A stretch of DNA of 64,000 nt from NCBI GenBank assembly GCA_003576905.1, contig QEVG01000002.1, positions 186,001 to 250,000 on the forward strand, written 5' to 3'. The DNA is from Planctomycetota bacterium. Its GTDB lineage: Bacteria; Planctomycetota; Phycisphaerae; UBA1845; UTPLA1. Shown piece by piece: positions 33,800-42,012 of the stretch (positions within the stretch are counted from its first letter, which is position 1; every line of letters begins with the position of its first letter). The position numbers and the translations under genes were made by a program. The notes under the pieces were generated by a model, which ran no database searches, was not told the origin of the DNA, and saw only the letters and a list, made by a program, of their open reading frames with translations.

Positions 33800-35665
33800 A
33801 TGAGGGAGCACGGGATGGGGGAAGCGGCGAAGATGGACCTGGCCAGGGCGAATGCACTCCTCGATGAGGTGAACAGGCAGCCCACCCTGGCGCGCATCGC
33901 CACGGCGGCGCGCGAACTGGTCGGGCATGCGCGCGACCTTGCCCCCGTCGCGCTGCGGCTCGCCTGCACGTCTTCGTACACGTTCGATCCCATCAAGCCC
34001 GCGCTGCAATTGCAGGGGCTGCGCGCCGGCTTCGCGCTTGAGACCTACGTCGGGCCGTACGGGCAGTTCGATCGCGAGCTGATTGATCCCGCGTCGGGCC
34101 TCGCGCAGTTCTCTCCGCAGGTCGTGGTGCTGGCGGTCCGGCTCGCGGACGTGTGCCCGGCGATCTACGAATCTTTCAACTCGCTTTCGGAATCGGAAGG
34201 ACGCGGACTCCTGGATGACTGGTTCTCGCGGCTGGAATCCGCGCTCCGGACGTTTCGGCAGCGCAGCGACGCCCATGTGTTTGTGACGGATTACGACCTC
34301 CCGGCTGCGCCGGCCCTCGGACTGGCGGATCGATCCGCGACTTTTTCGCAGGAGGCGCTGATCCGCGGGGCGAACGATCGCCTTCGGCAACTCGCCGCAT
34401 CGATGTCCAACGTGCATGTCCTCGACTACGACGCGCTGGTGGCGCGCCACGGTCGGGCGACATGGAGCGACCGGCGGATGGCGCTCTACGCGCGCATCCC
34501 CGTCTCGGCGGCGAATTACTGGAGCTTTGCGGGCTTCCTCGTGCGCCACCTCCGACCGCTCTACGGACTGACCCGCAAGGTTCTCGTACTCGACGCCGAC
34601 AACACGCTCTGGGGCGGAGTGCTCGGAGACGTCGGATTGGACGGCATCGCCCTCGGGCCCGATTATCCGGGCAGCGCCTTTACGGCCTTCCAGCGCCGCG
34701 TGCTCGACTTGTACCATCGCGGCATCGTTCTGTGCATTGCCAGCAAGAACGAGCCGGGGACGGTCCAGGAGGCGCTGGAGAAGCACCCGAACATGGTGCT
34801 TCGGCCGCGGCACTTCGCGGCGATGCGCGTGAACTGGGAGCCGAAACCGAAAAACCTCCAGGAACTTGCGGACGATCTCAACCTGGGCATCGACAGCTTC
34901 GTTTTCATGGACGACAGCGACGTCGAATGCGAATTGATGCGGCAGACGCTGCCCCAGGTGCTGACCATCACGCTCCCGAAGGAGCCGGCGGAGTACGCCG
35001 CCGTTGTCGAAGCGCTGGACTGCTTTGACCAGTGGAAAATTTCGTCCGAGGACCGCAAGCGCGGCGAGCTCTACCGGGCCGAGGCGGGCCGCAAACAGCT
35101 CGCGGCGGCCGCCGTCGACATGCCGACATTCTACCGGCAGCTCGAGATGAAGGTCGCGCTGCGCGTAAATGACACGTCGCAGGTCGCGCGGGCGGCGCAG
35201 ATGACGAATCGCACGAATCAGTTCAACATGCACACAATCCGCTACGCCGAGGACGACGTCCGCAAGTTCATGTCGGATTCCGGCAGCGAGGTGGTGACAC
35301 TTGCTCTGTCCGATCGCTTCGGCGACAATGGCGTCGTCGGACTGGCGGTCATCCGCAAGAAGCCTCACGAATGGGTGCTTCACCAGTTCCTGATGAGCTG
35401 CCGCATCCTCGGCCGCACGGTCGAGAAGGCGTTTATCGCGTGGATCGCCGGGCGCGCGAAAGTCGCCGGGGCGAAGGAACTGGTCGGCGAGTTTGTCCCC
35501 ACGGCAAAGAACAAGCCGTTCTCCGGGTTTTACGCCTCATGCGGGTTTCTGCCCGGTGAGCCGGAGGGCGCGGTGCAGCGGATGGTGCTGTCCCTTGCGT
35601 CGGCCGATGTGACCCTGCCGGACTGGATCACCCTCGAAGTAGAAACGGGATTGGAGCATACGTGA
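33800..35665 (+). CDS. FkbH-like HAD-superfamily enzyme
   Basis: 621 residues. An N-terminal SGNH-hydrolase-like region of about 240 residues is followed by a HAD-IIIC phosphatase-like domain with the motif VLDADNTLWGGVLGD (nucleophile Asp265, Asp267), SKNEPGTVQEAL and VFMDDSDVECELM. The C-terminal part (about 500-605) is GNAT-like (SDRFGDNGVVGLAVI, FIAWIAGRAKVAGAKELVGEF). FkbH enzymes take the glyceryl group of 1,3-bisphosphoglycerate and load it on an acyl carrier protein; the ACP encoded next makes that reaction likely here. GGAGG precedes the ATG. Confidence 0.9.
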   Translation: MREHGMGEAAKMDLARANALLDEVNRQPTLARIATAARELVGHARDLAPVALRLACTSSYTFDPIKPALQLQGLRAGFALETYVGPYGQFDRELIDPASGLAQFSPQVVVLAVRLADVCPAIYESFNSLSESEGRGLLDDWFSRLESALRTFRQRSDAHVFVTDYDLPAAPALGLADRSATFSQEALIRGANDRLRQLAASMSNVHVLDYDALVARHGRATWSDRRMALYARIPVSAANYWSFAGFLVRHLRPLYGLTRKVLVLDADNTLWGGVLGDVGLDGIALGPDYPGSAFTAFQRRVLDLYHRGIVLCIASKNEPGTVQEALEKHPNMVLRPRHFAAMRVNWEPKPKNLQELADDLNLGIDSFVFMDDSDVECELMRQTLPQVLTITLPKEPAEYAAVVEALDCFDQWKISSEDRKRGELYRAEAGRKQLAAAAVDMPTFYRQLEMKVALRVNDTSQVARAAQMTNRTNQFNMHTIRYAEDDVRKFMSDSGSEVVTLALSDRFGDNGVVGLAVIRKKPHEWVLHQFLMSCRILGRTVEKAFIAWIAGRAKVAGAKELVGEFVPTAKNKPFSGFYASCGFLPGEPEGAVQRMVLSLASADVTLPDWITLEVETGLEHT

Positions 35666-35910
35666 TGTCGGCTGGTAACGCGGAGCGATTCAAATCCGTC
35701 GTCAGCGCGATCCTGGGCGTCTCGCCCCAGGAAGTGTCGGACGACCTGACACCGGACTCGGTCGACACTTGGGATTCCCTGAACCAGATCAACCTGATCG
35801 GCGCTCTCGAACAGGAATTCGGAGTGACCCTCGCGGCGCAGAACCTGGGGGATTACATGACCGTCGCCCTGCTCAAAAAGCTCCTCGTCGAGCACGGCGT
35901 CGAGTTGTAG
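35665..35910 (+). CDS. Stand-alone acyl carrier protein
   Basis: 81 residues with the phosphopantetheine attachment site at Ser38 in TWDSLNQINLIGALEQEFGV. The TGATG junction with the FkbH-like gene indicates translational coupling. It is unlike the fatty acid ACP in having a W before the DSL motif and resembles the carrier proteins that accompany FkbH enzymes. It is the probable acceptor of a glyceryl or related unit that is later passed to a sugar or polymer. Confidence 0.9.
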   Translation: MSAGNAERFKSVVSAILGVSPQEVSDDLTPDSVDTWDSLNQINLIGALEQEFGVTLAAQNLGDYMTVALLKKLLVEHGVEL

Positions 35911-35919
35911 TTTTTTCGC

Positions 35920-37533
35920 ATGTCGAACCGGCTGGAGAGTTCGGATCCTCGCCGCGCGCCTGCGCCCGACGCACCGCACGGGTCCGGCGATCCATCCAGC
36001 ACCAAGGCCGCCCGAAGTCTCATCATCGGATCCACACTGGCCGGCCTCGCGCTTTATGCCGCGACCTGCGCTCCGGGCGTCCTGTGGCAGGACAGCGCCA
36101 TGTTCCAGTTCCGGGTGTGGCACTTCGACCTCGCCGGGACGGAGGGCCTGCCTCTTGCGCATCCGCTTTACATCCTTTTGGCGCGGCTTCTCGCCTGTCT
36201 GCCTCTGGGGGAGTTCGCCTACCGCGTGAATTTGTTTTCCGCGCTGTGCGGGGCGGCGTCGCTGGGGTTGGCCGCGGACTTTCTGCTTTGCATGACGCGA
36301 AGCCGGCGCGCCGCGTTGGCCGGCGTTATCGTGCTCGGCGTTAGTCACACCTTCTGGACGCATGCCGTGATTGCCGAGGTGTACGATCTGTACGCGGTGG
36401 GGCTCTTGGCCGAGCTGTGCCTGCTTGAGCGTTTCTTCCGGTGTCGCCGCGCTCGATGGCTTGTTTTTGCGGCGATCGCCAACGGCCTCAACCAGTCCAA
36501 TCATCTCATGGCCATTCTGCACTGGCCCGCATACGCCGGTGTCCTGTTCTGGGGGCTGCGCGGACGCACCCTGAATCTGCGCGGCATCGTGGCGGTCTTC
36601 GCCGGACTCGCCGCGGGCAGTTCGCCGTACCTGTACCTGATGGGGCGGGAGCTTGTGGCCGGACGGCCCGCGGGAGTCGTTGTGTGGGAGGCGCTGGTCG
36701 GCCCGCCGAACCGGGCCACCTTCGTCCTGACGTACGCGTTTCCGTTCGCCCGGCAGGTGAAAAACGCGATCCTCTATTTCGTCATGAACTTTCCGACGCC
36801 CTTGCTCCTGCTCGCGCCGCTGGGCCTGATGGGCGCGTGGCGCGATCGTGCGATGACGTGGTTTGCCCTTTTTGGCGGGGCGATCTTCGCGGTCGGCTTC
36901 GTCTTCGCCTTTCGGTACGTCGTGCCTGACCAGTTCGTCTTTTACACGCCGTGTTATGTGCTTATGGCGCTCTTTATCGGCATCGGGATTGCACACTGGC
37001 AATCCGGTCGGACACGCCGGAGCTGGCTCGTTTTCGTGCTGGCGGTTCTGCCCGCGGCTGTCTATGAAGTCGCGCCGACCGTCCTACGCCGCGCGCAGAT
37101 GACGCTCGGTACGCGCGACCTGCCGTACCGCGACTCCTACACATACTTCATCCGGCCCCGAAAGAACGGAGACACCGGCGCGGAACGCTACGCCCGGGAG
37201 GCGCTCGCCCTGGTTGCGCCCGGGGGCGCACTATTCGGCGATGTCACCGTGAAGAACCCCGTCACCTATGTGCGCGACGTGCTCGGCGCGGGTCGCGATG
37301 TCGTGATCGGCGTCCCCGGCGACATCACCCCGGCCGAGCCGACCGTGGAAATGTCTCCCGAGGGCATCGCGCCGTACGTGGAGAGGGGCCTGGCCTATTC
37401 ATGCTCCGCGGGTGTGTATCTGCCGAAATGGCTGCGCGACAGCCACGATGTCACGCCGCACGGCATCATCTATCGGCTGACGAGAAAAGCGCAGTCGGAG
37501 CCGCCGACCCGGCCGGGCGGGACCCTGCCATGA
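35920..37533 (+). CDS. DUF2723-family polytopic membrane protein
   Basis: 537 residues with about ten hydrophobic helices in the first 400 and a soluble C-terminal part. GVLWQDSAMFQFRVWHFDLAG, HPLYILLARLL and THAVIAEVYDLYAV match the DUF2723 family. Its eukaryotic member TMEM260 is an O-mannosyltransferase, and the acidic residue in the first loop fits a GT-C type glycosyltransferase that uses a lipid-linked sugar. In this cluster it may transfer a sugar to the polymer or to proteins. It starts ten bases after the ACP stop. Confidence 0.85.
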   Translation: MSNRLESSDPRRAPAPDAPHGSGDPSSTKAARSLIIGSTLAGLALYAATCAPGVLWQDSAMFQFRVWHFDLAGTEGLPLAHPLYILLARLLACLPLGEFAYRVNLFSALCGAASLGLAADFLLCMTRSRRAALAGVIVLGVSHTFWTHAVIAEVYDLYAVGLLAELCLLERFFRCRRARWLVFAAIANGLNQSNHLMAILHWPAYAGVLFWGLRGRTLNLRGIVAVFAGLAAGSSPYLYLMGRELVAGRPAGVVVWEALVGPPNRATFVLTYAFPFARQVKNAILYFVMNFPTPLLLLAPLGLMGAWRDRAMTWFALFGGAIFAVGFVFAFRYVVPDQFVFYTPCYVLMALFIGIGIAHWQSGRTRRSWLVFVLAVLPAAVYEVAPTVLRRAQMTLGTRDLPYRDSYTYFIRPRKNGDTGAERYAREALALVAPGGALFGDVTVKNPVTYVRDVLGAGRDVVIGVPGDITPAEPTVEMSPEGIAPYVERGLAYSCSAGVYLPKWLRDSHDVTPHGIIYRLTRKAQSEPPTRPGGTLP

Positions 37534-37568
37534 CACGCGAACTGCCTCGGAAGTGGTGGTGGGGCCGG

Positions 37569-37670
37569 CTAGACCTTCTTGCCCTTCGATTTCATCTCGC
37601 GGGCCTTGTTCTTGAGCCGGGTCTGGCGCTTCTTGTGCTTGCGGAGGGCGTTTTTCTTCTTCTTGTACAT
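37569..37670 (-). CDS. 33-residue, highly basic protein
   Basis: A short minus-strand gene. The product has 13 lysines and four arginines in 33 residues (begins MYKKKKNALRKHKKR) with no acidic cluster. CAGGAGA lies about eleven bases before the ATG. Composition recalls small ribosomal or ribosome-associated proteins such as the AURKAIP1/bS22-like group. A real gene is likely because all lysine codons but one or two are AAG, unlike random GC-rich DNA, but the family assignment is tentative. Confidence 0.6.
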   Translation of the reverse strand: MYKKKKNALRKHKKRQTRLKNKAREMKSKGKKV

Positions 37671-37860
37671 GTCGGTTGCATTCTCCTGCGCGGGTGCGTG
37701 TCCCACTGCGGACCACGCGGCCGCTTAAGATACGAAGCAGGGCTTCGTTCGGCAAGCCGCGACGGACCTGTCGTCCCCTGGCATGCCGTTTGCCTTCCAT
37801 TCGGGTCGCCCGTACGATGCCCGGTGGAAGGGGGGTCTTCCAGGCGAGTGGAGTCCTGTC

Positions 37861-38145
37861 GTGGGCGGCGGATCGCGGATTCGTCGAAGCGTCTGGTTTT
37901 CCGGTCGAGTGCAGGGCGTGGGATTTCGCTACACGGCGATGCACGTCGCGCGCCGTTTTGATGTAACCGGCTGCGTCCGAAATCTGGCGGACGGCCGCGT
38001 GGAGGCCGTTATCGAGGGGCAGTCGACCGAAATCGAACGGTATCTCGGCGCGCTGCGCGAGGAAATGGCCGGACCCATTCACGGCGAGGACCATCAGGAC
38101 AGCCCCGCCACGGGAGAGTTTCGGGCCTTTGAGGTCGCCTATTAA
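37861..38145 (+). CDS. acyP: Acylphosphatase
   Basis: Hydrolyses carboxyl-phosphate bonds of acylphosphates. 94 residues, the usual size. RRSVWFSGRVQGVGFRYTA contains the family signature with the phosphate-binding arginine, and CVRNLADGRVEAVIEG the catalytic asparagine. The frame is open from 37783, but a GTG at 37861 follows GGAG at seven bases and gives the standard length, so it is preferred. Confidence 0.88.
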   Translation: MGGGSRIRRSVWFSGRVQGVGFRYTAMHVARRFDVTGCVRNLADGRVEAVIEGQSTEIERYLGALREEMAGPIHGEDHQDSPATGEFRAFEVAY

Positions 38146-38224
38146 CCAACCCGCGCCTGCGGTCGATCGGCCGAACCCCCTTCGCGACATCGTTAACGCA
38201 GGTGGGCTGTCGTAAGAAAAAAGT

Positions 38225-38243
38225 TTCCCCCCGGAAGGGGGAA
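38225..38243 (+). promoter_or_regulatory. Hairpin in the rho leader
   Basis: TTCCCCC (38225-38231) pairs with GGGGGAA (38237-38243) around a five-base loop, 16 bases before the rho start. The purine-rich right arm is the only Shine-Dalgarno-like sequence upstream of rho, so folding could limit translation. There is no T-run after it. Rho is autoregulated in many bacteria, so a leader element is plausible. Confidence 0.4.
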
Positions 38244-38259
38244 CGCGTGAGCCGTATTC

Positions 38260-39399
38260 ATGAGTCAAACCGGGAATGTCGTTTCGGGCACACTGGAATT
38301 GGGCGAGGGCAAGGGGCCGGGATATCTGCGCGAGCCTTCGAGGAATTACGCGGTCAGCCCGAATGATCCGCAGGTCTCGTCCGACTTGATCGGGCGGTTC
38401 AAGCTGCGGGGGGGTGAGACGATCGTCGGCGTGCCCAGCCGCAAGGGGCGGGGGCCGATGGTGGAGCGAATCGAATCCATCTGCGGGCTTGAGCCGAACA
38501 AGTGGGCGGCGGTCAAGCCGTTCGACGATCTTTCGGTCGTGCATCCGACGCAACAGCTCCGGTTCGAAACGCCGGGCGGGCCGATGTCGACGCGCATCGT
38601 CGACCTGCTGGCCCCGATCGGCAAGGGCCAGCGCGGGCTTATCGTCGCGCCGCCGCGCACGGGCAAAACCGTCCTGCTCCAGCAGATGTCGGCGGGGATC
38701 AAGATCAATCATCCCGAGATATTCCTCATGATGCTGCTGATCGACGAGCGGCCGGAGGAAGTGACCGAGATGAAGCGTATCGTCTGCAAGGAGGGGGCGG
38801 GCTGGCAGCACGGCGCGCCGGAAGTGGTCTATTCCAGCAATGACAGCGATGCCAAGAGCCATGCACGCATTTCCAAGCTGATGATCGCGAAGGCCAAACG
38901 CCACCTTGAACTGGGCGAGGACGTGCTGATCCTGCTGGATTCCCTCACGCGGCTCGGCCGGGCATTCAACAACATCGTCGGCTCCAGCGGCCGGACGATG
39001 ACCGGGGGGCTCGATATCCGGGCGATGGAGCATCCGAAGCAGATGTTCGGCGCAGCGCGAAAGATCGAAAACGGGGGCAGCCTGACGATCATCGCCAGTG
39101 TTCTGGTCGAAACCGGCAGCCGGATGGACGACTACATTTTCCAGGAGTTCAAGGGGACCGGAAACATGGAGTTGGTGCTGTCGCGCGAGCTGGCGAACCT
39201 GCGCATCTGGCCGGCGATGAATCTCTCCGAAAGCGGAACACGAAAGGAAGAGTTGCTTCTGGGGCAGGCGACCTACGACAAGATGACCCGGGTGCGCCGC
39301 CGTCTATTGAACATGCCGCCGCAGAAGCAGATGGAAACGATGATCGAGGAGCTGGGCAAGCAACCCACGAACGCGGCCTTTCTGGTCAGCCTTGCATGA
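38260..39399 (+). CDS. rho: Transcription termination factor Rho
   Basis: 379 residues, shorter than E. coli Rho (419) at the N-terminus: the N-terminal helix bundle is missing and the protein begins with the RNA-binding cold-shock-like domain (TLELGEGKGPGYLREPSRNY...FKLRGGETIVG). The motor domain has GQRGLIVAPPRTGKT (Walker A, about 124-137), LMMLLIDERPEEVTEM, LILLDSLTRLGRA and MTGGLDIRAMEHPKQMFGAARKIENGG (Q- and R-loops). At the position of E. coli Lys181 there is Arg133. A short insertion sits near GAGWQHGAPEVV. It terminates untranslated transcripts as a ring helicase. Confidence 0.96.
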   Translation: MSQTGNVVSGTLELGEGKGPGYLREPSRNYAVSPNDPQVSSDLIGRFKLRGGETIVGVPSRKGRGPMVERIESICGLEPNKWAAVKPFDDLSVVHPTQQLRFETPGGPMSTRIVDLLAPIGKGQRGLIVAPPRTGKTVLLQQMSAGIKINHPEIFLMMLLIDERPEEVTEMKRIVCKEGAGWQHGAPEVVYSSNDSDAKSHARISKLMIAKAKRHLELGEDVLILLDSLTRLGRAFNNIVGSSGRTMTGGLDIRAMEHPKQMFGAARKIENGGSLTIIASVLVETGSRMDDYIFQEFKGTGNMELVLSRELANLRIWPAMNLSESGTRKEELLLGQATYDKMTRVRRRLLNMPPQKQMETMIEELGKQPTNAAFLVSLA

Positions 39400-39792
39400 C
39401 CCATCTCCGACTTTCACCAGCCGAAATCCATGCCGAGGGATCAACGGAATGGTTTCGCGCGGCGTGAATAGATCGCGTTTGATGTCCGAATTGTGTCAAT
39501 TCAGCGCAGTATGGGGCGACCCGGGACTGCCGCTGATTGTTGTGCCGCGGCATCCAATCCCCAATCTCGAAGGTCTGGGAAAGTCTGCTCGTGTAACGAT
39601 TTTGAGAATCGATTTGACCTCACGCCAGAACGGAAAGTAGACTTGGCTGGCGGTGCGAGCCTGCCTGTTTCTCGATGTGACGGTCTGTGCGCCTTCGTCG
39701 ATTGTCGCGGGGAGACCCGGGAACGCGGGTCACCCGGCACCATTCCCGACCAACGAAGGTGAAGCCACCGTCAAACGGCACAGGAGAGGATC
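39400..39792. other. Intergenic region between rho and the DUF4382 lipoprotein gene
   Basis: No supported gene. A perfect inverted repeat GAATTG-CAATTC lies around 39488-39502 and a short one (CGATT-AATCG) around 39598-39612; neither looks like an intrinsic terminator. A fragment of one frame reads like part of a protein (LPLIVVPRHPIPNLE) but has no start signal and cannot be assigned. The 3' part holds the AGGAG site of the lipoprotein gene. Confidence 0.5.
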
Positions 39793-40740
39793 ATGCGCGT
39801 GGACGTCAGGAGAATTAGTTTTGTTCTGGCTTGCCTGGGCGGCGTGGTGCTCGTTGGGTGCGGAATTGTGCCTGGATTCTTCGGGGGCGCCACGGGAACG
39901 CTCAGGTTGATGGTGACCGACAAGCCGTTCCCGGTCGAGTTTATTGATGAGGCGCTTGTCACCATTACGCGAATTGATGTTCGTCGAAGCGACGACGGTG
40001 AGGATGCCGGCTCCGATGGCTTGGGGAATGACGACGCGTCTTCAGATGACGCTTCGGATTCCAATGGGACGGACGACGACTCCGAGGGAGAGGGCGGCGA
40101 CTTCATCACCGTCTTCGAGGGCGAGAAGACTGTTGACCTCCTTGATCTCCGAAATGGCCGGATGGACGTCCTCGCCGAAACAGACGTTCCAGTGGGTCAC
40201 TATGATCAGATGCGGCTTGTCGTTACGAACGGTCGGATCACACTGACGGACGGACGCGTCTTCGATCTTGATGTTCCGAGCGGCGAACAAACCGGCATCA
40301 AGCTCCATTTCGAGTTCGAGGTGACGGACGAGGAGCCGAGCGTCCTGCTGCTCGACGTTGACCTGAGCCGCGCCTTCTCCGCGATTCCGAGCGGTCGAAT
40401 AGACGATGTCAGCACGATCCGGGAGTTTCGTTTTCAGCCCTCGCTGGCCATGCGCCTCATCGCAATGGTCGAAGCCGGATCAATTGCCGGACGTGTAGTC
40501 GACGAGACGACCGTGCCGGTATCGGGCGTGATGGTCACGGCATTTAAGGGCGAAACGGAGATCACCAGTACGGTGTCGGACGATGACGGGACATTTGCGC
40601 TCGTGGGGCTTCCAGCCGGAACCTATCGCGTGGAGTTTTCGGCGACGGGGTTTCTGGATACCTCGATCGAAGGGATCGAGGTCGAAGCGGGACAGACGTT
40701 CGAGTTGGGAGACGTCGTACTGACCCCGGCGGGTCCATAG
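39793..40740 (+). CDS. DUF4382 lipoprotein with carboxypeptidase-regulatory-like domain
   Basis: 315 residues. A lipoprotein signal (FVLACLGGVVLVGCG) is followed by a DUF4382-type domain (about 33-210) that starts TGTLRLMVTDKPFPVEFIDEALVTITRIDV. The domain is interrupted by a strongly acidic Asp/Ser/Gly insert at about 66-100. Residues about 230-312 form a CarboxypepD_reg-like beta-sandwich (SIAGRVVDETTVPVSGVMVTAF...GLPAGTYRVEF). It is predicted on the outer or periplasmic face; the acidic insert could bind calcium. Function unknown. AGGAG precedes the ATG. Confidence 0.85.
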   Translation: MRVDVRRISFVLACLGGVVLVGCGIVPGFFGGATGTLRLMVTDKPFPVEFIDEALVTITRIDVRRSDDGEDAGSDGLGNDDASSDDASDSNGTDDDSEGEGGDFITVFEGEKTVDLLDLRNGRMDVLAETDVPVGHYDQMRLVVTNGRITLTDGRVFDLDVPSGEQTGIKLHFEFEVTDEEPSVLLLDVDLSRAFSAIPSGRIDDVSTIREFRFQPSLAMRLIAMVEAGSIAGRVVDETTVPVSGVMVTAFKGETEITSTVSDDDGTFALVGLPAGTYRVEFSATGFLDTSIEGIEVEAGQTFELGDVVLTPAGP

Positions 40741-41249
40741 CCGATGTCAGCTTGTTCCCGCGGCGCGTGCGTGAGCCTGGCGGCAAATGACAGGTACTTC
40801 GCGGGTAACCGTGCGCAAGCCCGTTTTCGCTCCCTGCGCTTCATCGCTGCCACGCCCACCAGCCGGCTCGATAGGTTCCTGCCTGACCGCTGGCGTGCTC
40901 CACGCCACACGAACATCGCGACAAACTGAATTGTTCATCGAATGAAGAAACCCCGTCCAGCAATCGTCTGGCAATTCGCACGGCCTGCACGGACGTGTAT
41001 CACCGAGCACGTACATTAGAAGTACCGCGTGGTGAAGGCCAGGACGTTGTTGACCCTTGACATCGGTTCGCGATGCAAGGGGTAGGCGTGCTCTGTTCTA
41101 CGGCCCGGGGCGTCCCAGGTCGAACCCTTGACGTGCAGGTGAAAGCTATGCTTTCGCCTGCGAAGCGGTGGTAGCATGTGCGTCCGGCCCGTGCGCCATG
41201 TCGCTCTTCCCGTTTTTCCAAATGATTCGCCCCGTTGAATAGTGATCAA
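40741..41249. other. Gene-poor region with a possible gene remnant
   Basis: No intact gene is supported. On the minus strand a frame ending at 41016 reads FHLHVKGSTWDAPG and, further on, SRVNNVLAFTTRYF before a stop, similar in style to the last strand of an outer-membrane barrel. There is no start signal or rest of a gene, so it may be a decayed fragment. Base composition is lower in GC than neighbouring genes. Confidence 0.35.
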
Positions 41250-41252
41250 GTC

Positions 41253-41317
41253 GGCATTCGCTATTCGATACTTGATATTCGGCATTCGCCAACCGTCAAT
41301 CACCATTCGTCATTTGC
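41253..41317. repeat. ATTCG-rich degenerate short repeats
   Basis: The pentamer ATTCG recurs about five times (GCATTCGCTATTCGATACTTGATATTCGGCATTCG and CCATTCGTCATTTG in pieces), spaced by two to eight bases. The block is AT-richer than its surroundings and has no coding signal. It looks like a degenerate intergenic repeat. Confidence 0.55.
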
Positions 41318-41666
41318 GCGTGCCGCGCGCACAGAGCCCCGAGCGCCAGCGAGCGGGGATTCCCGGCGCGATCGTGCCACACGCCGTGTCACCCGACCAG
41401 GGTCGCGACCCCCGCACTCGCCCCGTCCCGAAGGAACCGCGCGCGTGTCTTTCTCTGTTCCCTATTCCCTAATTCCATTTCGCCGTTTCGACATTTCGAG
41501 AAGGCGCGCACGGCGAGCAAGGAGATAGGTCATAACCCGCGAGAACGGGCCGGCGATCGCGCGGATTCTCCCGCGCCCATCGCCCCGCCCGCTCCGCGCC
41601 CGGAGGACGCCGCTATGTTTCACTCACGAAACCCGCAACTCACCGTTCGCGCCCCGCCCCGCCCCA

Positions 41667-41766
41667 AACCTGAATGCATTCAGGTTGTTCAGGTTCCATT
41701 CAGCCTTCCTGCGCAAGAAACGCCGTTTTTCAGGATAAAAATAATTTGTGCACGCCCCCGTTCAGG
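41667..41766. promoter_or_regulatory. Perfect 20-bp palindrome with further TTCAGG half-sites
   Basis: AACCTGAATGCATTCAGGTT at 41667-41686 is a perfect palindrome. The half-site TTCAGG recurs at 41688-41693, 41729-41734 and 41761-41766, and as TTCAGC at 41699-41704. This arrangement in the gap before the quinone oxidoreductase gene resembles an operator with extra half-sites for a dimeric regulator. An AT-rich segment (ATAAAAATAATTTG, 41735-41748) lies within it and could be a promoter core. No regulator gene is adjacent. Confidence 0.5.
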
Positions 41767-42012
41767 TTTCTTATCCGCACCTCTGCCCGGCAGACTCGCC
41801 CGCGCGGCGCGCAGGCGCGTCTGGCGAAAAGAGCCGAGTGCTTCCCGTGCGGCCGCGTGCAACGCCGGTTGTTCTCTCCGTGGGTTTCATCAACGCGCGC
41901 ATTCCGCTAATCTGTGGTTCGGCGACAAGACACCGAATCGACGGCGGCTCGGCACATTGCTTTCCCGGTTCGAGCGCTGTCGGGTGCGGCCATGGGCACG
42001 GAGTAAGCGGTC

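Noticed and set aside
32564-35383. 939-codon minus-strand frame
   Set aside because: Runs antisense to the acyltransferase, VOC and FkbH genes; composition (His, Arg, Val rich) is that of a mirror frame.
39392-39640. 82-codon frame after rho
   Set aside because: Contains a protein-like piece but no ribosome binding site, no full domain, and it starts inside rho; not supported as a gene.
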